Origin: a bacterium BMS3Bbin08
Lineage (GTDB): Bacteria; Nitrospirota; Thermodesulfovibrionia; UBA6902; BMS3Bbin08
DNA: 57,209 nucleotides
Assembly (NCBI GenBank): GCA_002897775.1
Contig: BDTR01000057.1
Span: 1-57,209, forward strand
Direction of reading: 5' to 3'
Shown here: positions 1 through 6,151 of the stretch, one piece after another
How the letters are laid out: the number at the start of each line of letters is the position of its first letter
Position numbering within the stretch: position 1 is the first letter of the stretch
Made by a program: the position numbers and the translations under genes
Notes under the pieces: generated by a model
Databases searched by the model: none
The model's input: only the letters and a program-made list of their open reading frames with translations
What the model was told of the DNA's origin: nothing

Positions 1-156
1 TATTATATGGGTATCGGTTTTTCCTTCATGGGCCAGCAACAATATTCGTGCCCGGGTTATCTTTCGCGCTTTTTCAGCACCCTTGGTTATGAGTTGCTTT
101 AGCTCCTTTCGCTCTTCGGGTTTCAATTTAACCGGGTTTTTTGTCCACATGGTCAT
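1..156 (-). CDS. IS630-type transposase, N-terminal part (runs off the left edge)
   Basis: An open frame of 52 codons starts at an ATG at 156 and leaves the window without a stop. The peptide has the pattern of the N-terminal helix-turn-helix of IS630-family transposases: a LKPEERKEL start, then ARKITRARILL and HEGKTD. This domain binds transposon ends in that family. A very strong ribosome binding site (AAAAGGAGGT, 161-170) lies 4 bases before this ATG; a second in-frame ATG at 150 would also fit. The DDE catalytic part is outside the window, so activity cannot be judged. It lies directly downstream of a broken lipoprotein gene, which suggests insertion into it. Confidence 0.7.
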   Translation of the reverse strand, partial: MTMWTKNPVKLKPEERKELKQLITKGAEKARKITRARILLLAHEGKTDTHII

Positions 157-200
157 CACCACCTCCTTTTGAGGTAGTATATCATGAACGTCATAATCTA

Positions 201-311
201 TCAATAAGTTATGTCACAAAGCACTAGATTATCCTTTGACTCTTTTGGCAGTGGCTGACAAGAAAACAAAAGAAAAGAACACGCCAAGGCTAATGATTTA
301 ACGAGTTTCAT
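201..311 (-). pseudogene. Lipoprotein gene fragment next to the IS630-type element
   Basis: ATG at 311 opens a 36-residue peptide with a basic start, a hydrophobic stretch and a lipobox-like LFSC with Cys18, then CQPLPKESKDN and a stop at 201. This is the start of an exported lipoprotein followed almost at once by a stop. The stop lies about 45 bases from the transposase start at 156, so the body of the gene was probably displaced by the insertion. No strong ribosome binding site precedes the ATG. A genuine tiny lipoprotein is the alternative. The frame and lipobox are seen; the interruption is inferred. Confidence 0.45.
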
Positions 312-354
312 TTTTTCATTTTAATTTCAACTAGTTAACAATCTGATCTCTGAT

Positions 355-464
355 GCTCAACCTGAGTCGTATAAATATGCAAATCAGACATTTGCATATC
401 TCAAGCTAATAAAACTCAAAAAGGGTCCCGTGGTCGAACATTTATGACCATCATTTTGTTAGAT
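355..464 (-). other. Possible second attC-like site (tentative)
   Basis: Read on the minus strand, ATCTAAC (464-458) overlaps the stop of the 293-residue gene, and GTTGAGC (361-355) fits the GTTRRRY rule. ATCTAAC is exactly complementary to the GTTAGAT box at the 5' end of that gene's presumed cassette. A perfect 10-bp stem (375-384 with 390-399, loop CAGAC) lies inside. The arms are very unequal in length and the outer boxes pair only at AAC/GTT, so the folding is poor for an attC. Confidence 0.3.
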
Positions 465-1332
465 TTTTTTGTTTTTTAGTTTTTAATATTTTATTCTCTT
501 TTTTTAATTGATCGGTTTCCTCTTTTAATTGAACAATTTCTTTTTTTAATTCAAGATTTTTCCTGAATAAATTAAAGGGATCATTTGCGAAAAGAAAATA
601 AGCAGATAAGCTTATAGCCAACAAAATAGTACATATTTGGATGTATAGCATTTTTTTTGTATTTCTAATGGAAATCCTGTTTATGTATAAATCTAGATAC
701 TGAGTCTTTAATTTCATAGTATATTTATGCCATTCATGAATGCTATCTGATGTTGCTCTAGCAACTTCTACGATATTACTAACTAATAATTGAAATGGTT
801 CTGTAGTTAAATAAAACTGTGGGGGCTGGGTGGCTATGGTTTGACCCGTTTGAATATTTGTAACAATTGGATATCCATTGATTTTATATAAGAAAAGTCT
901 ATTATTCACAGCCAACAGTGACGAACATAAAAAGTTTACTTCATTAAGAAACATGCCTAACTGTTTAGTATCTTCAATATTCTCGTATAGCTCATTAATT
1001 CTGTCTATATCATCGACTCCATCTTTTGCTTGTTTTTTGACATCATTGAAATATTTGTCAGATAAACCCAGATCAGATTCCTCGGGAGGACTTGGGATGC
1101 CCTGTGGATTTATAATAGAGTTAAGATTTTGGTTAAATGCTGGCTGCTTCTTTTGAATATCGCACAATTGAACAACTTCCTCATGGTATTTCTTCAATAC
1201 TTTGAGCCTAGATTTTAGCTCAGGAATTAATTGATATTTTTCATAGTCAGTAAGATAAAGTCTATCATGAAGAATAATGTTGTAGCGTTTCTTATCAAAA
1301 TGCTGTTTCATTTTCATGATATATTTTTGCAT
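451..1332 (-). CDS. Hypothetical membrane-anchored coiled-coil protein
   Basis: A 293-residue protein that I do not recognise. Most of it (1-227) is hydrophilic with a Pro-rich spot near 77-84. A single hydrophobic segment at about 228-249 is followed by a Lys/Glu heptad-rich coiled coil (about 258-288) to the end. This suggests a large soluble N-terminal region, one membrane anchor and a short C-terminal coil. The gene is much richer in A+T than the housekeeping genes further right. Its ATG lies only 13 bases after the R' box of the attC at 1346-1420 and no clear ribosome binding site precedes it, both common in integron cassettes. Function unknown. Confidence 0.6.
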   Translation of the reverse strand: MQKYIMKMKQHFDKKRYNIILHDRLYLTDYEKYQLIPELKSRLKVLKKYHEEVVQLCDIQKKQPAFNQNLNSIINPQGIPSPPEESDLGLSDKYFNDVKKQAKDGVDDIDRINELYENIEDTKQLGMFLNEVNFLCSSLLAVNNRLFLYKINGYPIVTNIQTGQTIATQPPQFYLTTEPFQLLVSNIVEVARATSDSIHEWHKYTMKLKTQYLDLYINRISIRNTKKMLYIQICTILLAISLSAYFLFANDPFNLFRKNLELKKEIVQLKEETDQLKKENKILKTKKQKNLTK

Positions 1333-1345
1333 GGTATTTTATTTA

Positions 1346-1420
1346 ATCTAACGCGCAAATCACCGGCTGCAAATTAAGCGTAGCGGAATTTGCAATCCGA
1401 GTGAATTTTCCTTGTTAGAT
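1346..1420 (-). other. Integron attC recombination site
   Basis: Outer boxes ATCTAAC (1346-1352) and GTTAGAT (1414-1420) fit RYYYAAC and GTTRRRY and pair in all 7 positions. After an unpaired spacer, TCAC/GTGA (1360-1363, 1401-1404), CGG/CCG (1364-1366, 1397-1399) and TGCAAATT/AATTTGCA (1368-1375, 1387-1394) pair, with a few bulged bases and an 11-base loop. Outer box, central spacer, inner box with extrahelical bases and terminal loop is the layout of an attC. On the minus strand it ends GCGTTAGAT, as many cassette sites do. The stop of the 114-residue gene lies 6 bases before it. Confidence 0.82.
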
Positions 1421-1426
1421 GCTTTC

Positions 1427-1771
1427 CTACTGCTCAATTTCAATCTCCCTTTCTATAGCTTTTATTATTTCTCCTTCATCAAAGGTTATTTCCTTTTCAC
1501 GTATTTTAATTTTCGTTCTTTTTGGGTCTTGCACTTTTTGATATAACCATGCCGTGAATAAGCCAACATCTATTGTTGCAGCTGTTTCTATAATGAGTTC
1601 TAACACCGTGGGTATATCAACTCCACGATGTTCAACCATTAAACCCATCGTAACCTGAATATCGCCGGGAGCTTTAATACTTGTGCCGGCCCCTAGACTT
1701 TTGGGCTTATCAAAAAGATTGAATGCCAGCATTGGCCCTTCAAATGTTTCTATTTCTATTGGTATTTTCAT
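1427..1771 (-). CDS. Hypothetical 114-residue protein, probable integron cassette gene
   Basis: I do not recognise this protein with certainty. It begins MKIPIEIETFEGP, has a Gly-rich LGAGTSIKAPG stretch (about 26-36), a moderately hydrophobic helix (about 61-79) and a charged C-terminus (FDEGEIIKAIEREIEIEQ). The Gly-rich turn, helix and acidic end vaguely resemble small constant partners of bacterial conflict systems, but this is only an impression. Its stop is followed after 6 bases by the attC at 1346-1420, and GTAGATGC, one base short of GTTAGATGC, lies just upstream (about 1774-1780). It therefore has the layout of a cassette gene. A+T-rich like its neighbour. Confidence 0.6.
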   Translation of the reverse strand: MKIPIEIETFEGPMLAFNLFDKPKSLGAGTSIKAPGDIQVTMGLMVEHRGVDIPTVLELIIETAATIDVGLFTAWLYQKVQDPKRTKIKIREKEITFDEGEIIKAIEREIEIEQ

Positions 1772-1900
1772 TGCATCTACAAGTAATTATATGGTTTTCT
1801 TAGTTGTATCAGATTAAATATCAATGATTACTATTTGAAATACATATCATTATAGCAGGTTTTAGAATAGTTGATAACAGGAAGAACTTAATATTTCGAC

Positions 1901-1929
1901 TGTAGCAAAAATGTAGCAGATTTGTAGCA
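1901..1929. repeat. Three TGTAGCA direct repeats, possible integrase arm sites
   Basis: TGTAGCA occurs at 1901-1907, 1912-1918 and 1923-1929, exactly 11 bases apart, about one helical turn, so all three face the same side of the DNA. They lie 130-160 bases from the tRNA-Leu fragment. Short helically phased direct repeats beside a tRNA-derived junction are typical of arm-type binding sites of tyrosine recombinases. The remaining gap (1772-2058) holds no gene that I can see. Confidence 0.45.
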
Positions 1930-2058
1930 GAATATAGCGGAATGGACAGAATATAGAGGAAAGCACAGCAAACAACAGAATGCTAAAAAGCTTTAAAAAT
2001 CAACAAATTAACTAAAAACTCAGGCCAGACGCCCACTTACGAAAAACTCGATTTTTGA

Positions 2059-2098
2059 ATTTTAAGTCCCTTGCGTCTACCAATTCCGCCACTCCGGC
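2059..2098 (-). pseudogene. tRNA-Leu(UAA) 5' half, probable att site
   Basis: Read on the minus strand from 2098, the sequence has a GCCGGAG acceptor arm, the D-arm GCGGAATTGGTAGACGC and the anticodon stem-loop AGGGA-CTTAAAA, giving anticodon UAA. The match to a bacterial tRNA-Leu stops in the 3' strand of the anticodon stem (TTCAA instead of TCCCT). No variable arm, T-arm or acceptor 3' strand follows. A tRNA broken at the anticodon is typical of an integration junction. A short near-palindrome (CAAAAATCGAGTTTTTCG, about 2040-2057) lies directly at the break. Confidence 0.7.
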
Positions 2099-2153
2099 AA
2101 CATAACTTAGTGCCTATATAAAGATCAAACTCTTATTCATTCCTGCGGGACTT

Positions 2154-2290
2154 AATGTAAAGAGTTCATTATTATTATACTCGCTCGCGCCGGTCGCTAC
2201 TGCATTTTGTATTCCCTTCGGAAATACGAGCGTTAGGGATATTTATTATTATATTCGTTCGCGTTGCCCTCTTTGCGCTCTAAGTCCCTA
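2154..2290. repeat. Two diverged copies of the AATGTAAGGA intergenic repeat
   Basis: The stretch from AATGTAAAGAGTTCATTATT to GGTCGCTACTGCATTTT (2154-2208) lines up with the copies at 40356-40410 and 40431-40492. A second, more degenerate unit with ATTATTATATTCGTTCGCG follows (about 2233-2290). Between them a small hairpin GTATTCCC-TTC-GGAAATAC resembles one at 33659-33677. No coding potential seen. Confidence 0.45.
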
Positions 2291-2360
2291 CGTAAGCTTC
2301 CATAAAAGTATACATGATATAAGTAGAGTTTTCCGGCAAAATAAATGCCGGGAGGCTTAT

Positions 2361-2471
2361 ATGCAGAGAGCAAGGTTCACAGAGATGCAAAATGTGATAG
2401 ATGACCTCAATAGAGAGGTTTTCGCTGTTGAACAGGTGTTGAATAGCCGGGAAGAAGAAACAAAGGAATAA
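2361..2471 (+). CDS. Possible 36-residue small protein
   Basis: ATG at 2361 follows a strong GGGAGG ribosome binding site (2350-2355) at a good distance. The context CCGGGAGGCTTATATG is almost the same as that in front of the mscS gene (CCGGGAGGCTAACATG). The product (MQRARFTEMQNVIDDLNREV and a Glu-rich end) is predicted to be one amphipathic helix. A CCGGCA/TGCCGG hairpin (2333-2338, 2346-2351) touches the ribosome binding site and could mask it. No family recognised. It is convergent with the end of ccmD, 11 bases away. Confidence 0.4.
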   Translation: MQRARFTEMQNVIDDLNREVFAVEQVLNSREEETKE

Positions 2472-2482
2472 CAGAGATTAAA

Positions 2483-2626
2483 TTACTTTTTATCCTTCAA
2501 TGAAGCCTCAATATCAGCAAGTCTTTTTTCGATGCCCTTCTGCTTTTTTGTGTTGATATAGAGATAGAATGAAACTCCTAACCATGCAATTGTGTAAGCC
2601 CCAAAAAGATAAACCCAGTTTTCCAT
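2483..2626 (-). CDS. ccmD: CcmD-like small membrane protein
   Basis: A 47-residue protein with one membrane helix (about 5-25: YLFGAYTIAWLGVSFYLYI) and a charged, coiled C-terminus (KKQKGIEKRLADIEASLKDK). This is the size and shape of CcmD, which helps release haem-loaded CcmE from the CcmABC complex in the family. A GGAGG ribosome binding site precedes the ATG at 2626, only 3 bases after the ccmC stop, so it is the last gene of the ccm run. CcmD sequences are poorly conserved; the call rests on length, topology and position. Confidence 0.75.
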   Translation of the reverse strand: MENWVYLFGAYTIAWLGVSFYLYINTKKQKGIEKRLADIEASLKDKK

Positions 2627-2629
2627 TTT

Positions 2630-3304
2630 TTAGTCCTCCATCTTTTTCTTCAATATCTGCAATCTTTCTTCTATCCTTGCCAGCCTGAACCTGAAAAAGA
2701 AAAGAAATATAGTGATTACGACAAAGGTAGTAATACTGAACAACATGACTTTTTTCATCACAGGGTTAAGGCCACCGCCGTTCTGTGTAAGAAGAGGGTG
2801 TATTGATTTCCACCACTTCGTTGCGTACCTTACAATAGGAATATCTATAAAACCGATTATCCCTATTACCGCCGAATATTGCGCTTTCCTGAATTTATCG
2901 GCAATACCGCTTCTCAAAAGAAAATACCCGACATAGATAAACCAGAGGATAAGCGTGGTCAAAAGTCTCGGGTCCCACGTCCACCAGACGTTCCAGACCG
3001 GTCTTGCCCATATGGAACCGGTTATCAGAACAAGGGTGGACAGGAGCACCCCTATCTCGGCAGAAGTACAGGCGGCAATATCCCACGCGATTTTTTTTGT
3101 CCATAGAAAAAGTATGCTCGATAAAAATACTCCTGTAAACGCCAGTAATGCCCCTGATGCTATTGATACGTGGAGATAAAAAATTCTCTGGACATCGCCC
3201 ATTACTTTTTCAGTTGGAGCTACCTTGAATATCAAAAAGAAATCCAGAGGTATCAATACAAGAAGTAAAAAGAAAAGAATAGTTATGACCCGGTTAGTTT
3301 TCAT
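2630..3304 (-). CDS. ccmC: Haem exporter/CcmE haem-loading protein CcmC
   Basis: A 224-residue protein with six predicted membrane helices. It carries the Trp-rich periplasmic haem-handling signature of the family, WWTWDPRL at about 107-114, and two candidate haem-ligand histidines, His45 and His169, in the flanking loops. Known CcmC binds haem and, with CcmAB, passes it to CcmE. The C-terminal tail (RFRLARIEERLQILKKK) is charged and longer than minimal. It begins 6 bases after ccmB and is followed by ccmD. Length and motif are normal, so I regard it as intact. Confidence 0.93.
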   Translation of the reverse strand: MKTNRVITILFFLLLVLIPLDFFLIFKVAPTEKVMGDVQRIFYLHVSIASGALLAFTGVFLSSILFLWTKKIAWDIAACTSAEIGVLLSTLVLITGSIWARPVWNVWWTWDPRLLTTLILWFIYVGYFLLRSGIADKFRKAQYSAVIGIIGFIDIPIVRYATKWWKSIHPLLTQNGGGLNPVMKKVMLFSITTFVVITIFLFFFRFRLARIEERLQILKKKMED

Positions 3305-3310
3305 CTCAGA

Positions 3311-3988
3311 TTATTCTTCTATAATATATCTAAACAGAATTAAAGAGATAGCAAAATAAAGAACATCAAAAACAGCCAGTAGCTGGATCCATTTATCTGC
3401 TCCACCCACTTTGTCATTCAGAATTATATCCATAGAAGTTACACCTCCGAGGATGACCGGGACCACTACAGGCAGGTAAAGAAAAGGCAGCAGGACCTCG
3501 CCGTATCTTGAGGCAGAGGTAAGAAAAGAAAATAGTGTTCCCACCAGGGAAAATCCTAACGTTCCTAAAAAAAGGGCCGGAAGCAATTGCGGGAGCAGGC
3601 TTATAATCTTTTCGAAATCAAACAAAATTGCAAAAAACAATAACGTGAAACATTCCATTATTAAAAGAAACAGGAGATTGCTCAGTACCTTCCCTATATA
3701 AAAACTTTCCGCAGATACAGGTGAAAAAACTATACTCAGGTATGCTTCTTCATCCCTTTCAGCCATTGATGTCCTGCCCATACCCAGGATACCCGAGAAT
3801 ACAAAGATTACCCAGAGTATACCGGAAGCCAGCGAAGAGACATTGTCTATGTCTATGTCCAGGGCAAAATTAAATATAACAAGAAGGAGCAATGAAAGAA
3901 ACAGCATGAGGCTGAGAGACTCCCTGCCTCTTATCTCTAAAAGAATATCTTTCCTCAGGATTGAGATAGCATGTCCCATAAATTTCAT
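3311..3988 (-). CDS. ccmB: ABC transporter permease CcmB
   Basis: A 225-residue protein with about six membrane helices, matching CcmB in length and in the typical opening (ISILRKDILLEIRGRESLS) before the first helix. CcmB forms the membrane part of the CcmAB ATPase, whose ATP hydrolysis releases holo-CcmE from CcmC in system I. Its ATG overlaps the ccmA stop by 4 bases, indicating translational coupling. There is no anomaly in length or topology. Confidence 0.9.
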   Translation of the reverse strand: MKFMGHAISILRKDILLEIRGRESLSLMLFLSLLLLVIFNFALDIDIDNVSSLASGILWVIFVFSGILGMGRTSMAERDEEAYLSIVFSPVSAESFYIGKVLSNLLFLLIMECFTLLFFAILFDFEKIISLLPQLLPALFLGTLGFSLVGTLFSFLTSASRYGEVLLPFLYLPVVVPVILGGVTSMDIILNDKVGGADKWIQLLAVFDVLYFAISLILFRYIIEE

Positions 3989-4689
3989 CCCAGGTCATCT
4001 CCAGGTGAATGGAAAAATTCTTTGATCTCTTTAATGTCCACTTCCTCTTTCTTTCTGATGAACAAAAATCTTCCTTTGTGCAAAAAGGCTACATAGTCTG
4101 CCAGCTCATAGCCCTCTTCCACCAGGTGTGTCGCAAGGATAAGAAATTTCCCCTTTCCCCTGAGATCTTTTATTTTTGACAGAACGGATGCCCTCCATTT
4201 AAGGTCAAGGCCTGTAAAGGGCTCGTCCAGAACAAAGACCTTTGGATTTATGATAAATCCCTTTGCAAGGGCAAGCCTTCTTTTCATGCCGTGTGAAAGT
4301 TCGTTTACCGGGTCACTTCTCCTCTCCCAAAGACCGTGTTCTTTCAGAATACTATCCACAAACTCGCCTTTGTGGTTTATGGAAAAGAGCCTGCAGATAA
4401 AGTGCATATTTTCCTGTACTGTCAGCGCGTTGTAAAGAGAGGTCTTATGGCCAAGGTAAAAGGTTTCTTTTTTTATGTCACTTTCAGAATATGCTTTATT
4501 GTTATAAAAGACCTTCCCTTCAGTCGGAGACATAATGCCTGATATAACCTTCAGCAGGGTTGTCTTTCCGGCCCCATTAGATCCAAAGATTGTGACCGAA
4601 TCTCCCTCTCTGACAGTTATATCTATTCCATCCAGCGCCGTCTTGGCATGATACTGTTTTTTAATGTCTCTTAACTCTATAATATTCAA
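3985..4689 (-). CDS. ccmA: ABC transporter ATPase CcmA
   Basis: A 234-residue ABC ATPase. Walker A GSNGAGKT lies at 36-43, the signature loop at 131-138 reads LSHGMKRR (a variant of LSGGQ usual for CcmA), and Walker B VFVLDEP at 151-157 is followed by FTGLD. Known CcmA works with CcmB during cytochrome c maturation at the cytoplasmic face. It overlaps both neighbours by 4 bases: the start lies in the end of the 375-residue gene and the stop in the ccmB start. Intact. Confidence 0.93.
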   Translation of the reverse strand: MNIIELRDIKKQYHAKTALDGIDITVREGDSVTIFGSNGAGKTTLLKVISGIMSPTEGKVFYNNKAYSESDIKKETFYLGHKTSLYNALTVQENMHFICRLFSINHKGEFVDSILKEHGLWERRSDPVNELSHGMKRRLALAKGFIINPKVFVLDEPFTGLDLKWRASVLSKIKDLRGKGKFLILATHLVEEGYELADYVAFLHKGRFLFIRKKEEVDIKEIKEFFHSPGDDLG

Positions 4690-5813
4690 GAACCAGGCCT
4701 ATCTTCTATCTCTCTGCTCCTGTCCTCAAGAACCTTGAGGAATGACTTATAATAGCCCCTTAAATCTTCTGCATCAGCCTCGACTTTGAGTCTTGTGAGT
4801 ATCCTTTCCAGTCTCGTTTTCTCTCTCCTCATATTCCATCTGTAGATTCTGCCTTTCATTATGAAAAGTCCGGATACCGACATAACCAATGCTATTAAAA
4901 CAGATGCCTGCCACAAGTTAAAAAAGGCCTGATGAGAAGGCGCTGACACTATAAAATTAATCCTTCTTAATTCTCTGCCCTCCCAGACATTGAAAATGCC
5001 GGGAGCACTCCCTTTAAATTCCCTCTCTCCTCTGTGCTGAAGGTCTGAGGATTCAGCCTTCCACTTCTCCTTATTCTGAAAAAAGAGGGAGATACTTTTT
5101 ACCGGAGGACTGTTATCTTCACCATACAAAGACAGGTCAAACACGCCTATGTCGCTTTTGACAAAATACTTAAGGAAAATAGAGCTTTCCCCCGGCAGAA
5201 TTTCACTTTGAGATACCATACCCCCTGAAAGGGGATGTATCTCCCGCTGATCGATACCCTGAACTTTCATTAATGAATATCCCGCGGGAAGCGGGATAAA
5301 CAGAGTCTGATTTGTCTTTAATTTCTCATTATACTTTCCCACATATGTAAACATGCTGTTGTTTTCAACAATTATTGAATCGTATACAATGACCGTTTTA
5401 TCGTCATAGGGAGCAATCGTTATCGACCTCCCGGATATCTCCACGCTATCAGCCTTGTCTGTTATTTCATAAACATTGAAATCAAGAGTGTAATAATCCT
5501 GTTCTTTTTTAATGTGCAGAAGCGGAGAATAATAAAGAACTCCCCTGTAATTAATTTTACCCATAATGGCCTTGCCCGCGGAAGCATCCATTTCTCCCTG
5601 GAATATTCCTGAAAGATCAGTCCTGAATTCGTATGTCTTCAGTACCCTGATTCCTCCGTACTTATCCGGCTCAACAGCAAGTAATTCAAAAGGATAGTTG
5701 AACAGCTTTCCGCCTTTCGTCGCGTTGGTTACGCTTACTCTTACAGACAGCGCAAAGGCATTAGCCGCGTTTAATATGATTAAAAATGTTATGAGGAGAA
5801 TTTTTTTCCGCAA
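4686..5813 (-). CDS. Exported, C-terminally anchored protein of unknown function inside the ccm operon
   Basis: A 375-residue protein with an N-terminal signal peptide (about 1-22, AANAFA before the mature end), a long beta-rich periplasmic part (about 23-300), one membrane helix near 302-320 and a basic, coiled cytoplasmic tail (about 325-375). I recognise no enzyme motif and no haem-binding CXXCH. The start is a TTG at 5813, overlapping the preceding gene by 25 bases, with AGAGGT upstream. It stands between the ccmI-like gene and ccmA with overlaps on both sides, so it is co-translated with the maturation machinery. A role as an accessory apocytochrome or haem-handling factor is inferred from position only. 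Confidence 0.75.
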   Translation of the reverse strand: MRKKILLITFLIILNAANAFALSVRVSVTNATKGGKLFNYPFELLAVEPDKYGGIRVLKTYEFRTDLSGIFQGEMDASAGKAIMGKINYRGVLYYSPLLHIKKEQDYYTLDFNVYEITDKADSVEISGRSITIAPYDDKTVIVYDSIIVENNSMFTYVGKYNEKLKTNQTLFIPLPAGYSLMKVQGIDQREIHPLSGGMVSQSEILPGESSIFLKYFVKSDIGVFDLSLYGEDNSPPVKSISLFFQNKEKWKAESSDLQHRGEREFKGSAPGIFNVWEGRELRRINFIVSAPSHQAFFNLWQASVLIALVMSVSGLFIMKGRIYRWNMRREKTRLERILTRLKVEADAEDLRGYYKSFLKVLEDRSREIEDRPGS

Positions 5814-6151
5814 ATCCTTAACACCTCTTTAGTAATATCCTTTTTAAGGTCTTTGGGAATCTCTTTTTTGGGCTTTAAGATAATCTTTTTTGAGAAGTCC
5901 CTTTCTTTCTCCAGGATGGGGAATGCCTGTCTTTTCAGAAATTCCCTGGTAGAAACATAGTCTTCCCTGGTTAATTTCCCCATCTCGTATTCAGAATCTA
6001 TGTCTGATATTGCCCAGATACCTTCTTTTTTATCCCCCTGTATTTCTGTAAAGACCCCTCTTCTCAGGAAGGGCCAGTAACTCTCTTTCAACAGGGGAAC
6101 AAGTACATAGACAAGAGAGAATAATATTAAAAAAAAGAATGATATGACCAT
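5789..6151 (-). CDS. Short CcmI-like membrane protein
   Basis: A 120-residue protein with one N-terminal membrane helix (about 4-22) and a short, charged cytoplasmic domain containing DIDSEYEMGKLTREDYVSTR. This resembles the part after the first helix of CcmI, where a segment of the form DLEFDYRMGKLSEEDY is typical. Full CcmI carries a second helix and a TPR domain that binds apocytochrome; both are missing. The ATG overlaps the ccmF stop (TAATG). The reduced form is common outside proteobacteria. The name is by similarity of this one segment and position. Confidence 0.65.
   Translation of the reverse strand: MVISFFFLILFSLVYVLVPLLKESYWPFLRRGVFTEIQGDKKEGIWAISDIDSEYEMGKLTREDYVSTREFLKRQAFPILEKERDFSKKIILKPKKEIPKDLKKDITKEVLRICGKKFSS

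Noticed and set aside
2059..2098. tRNA-Leu(UAA) interrupted by a group I intron, as in cyanobacteria
   Set aside because: The match goes past the usual intron position (after U of UAA) into the anticodon stem, and no 3' exon is found to the left within the window.
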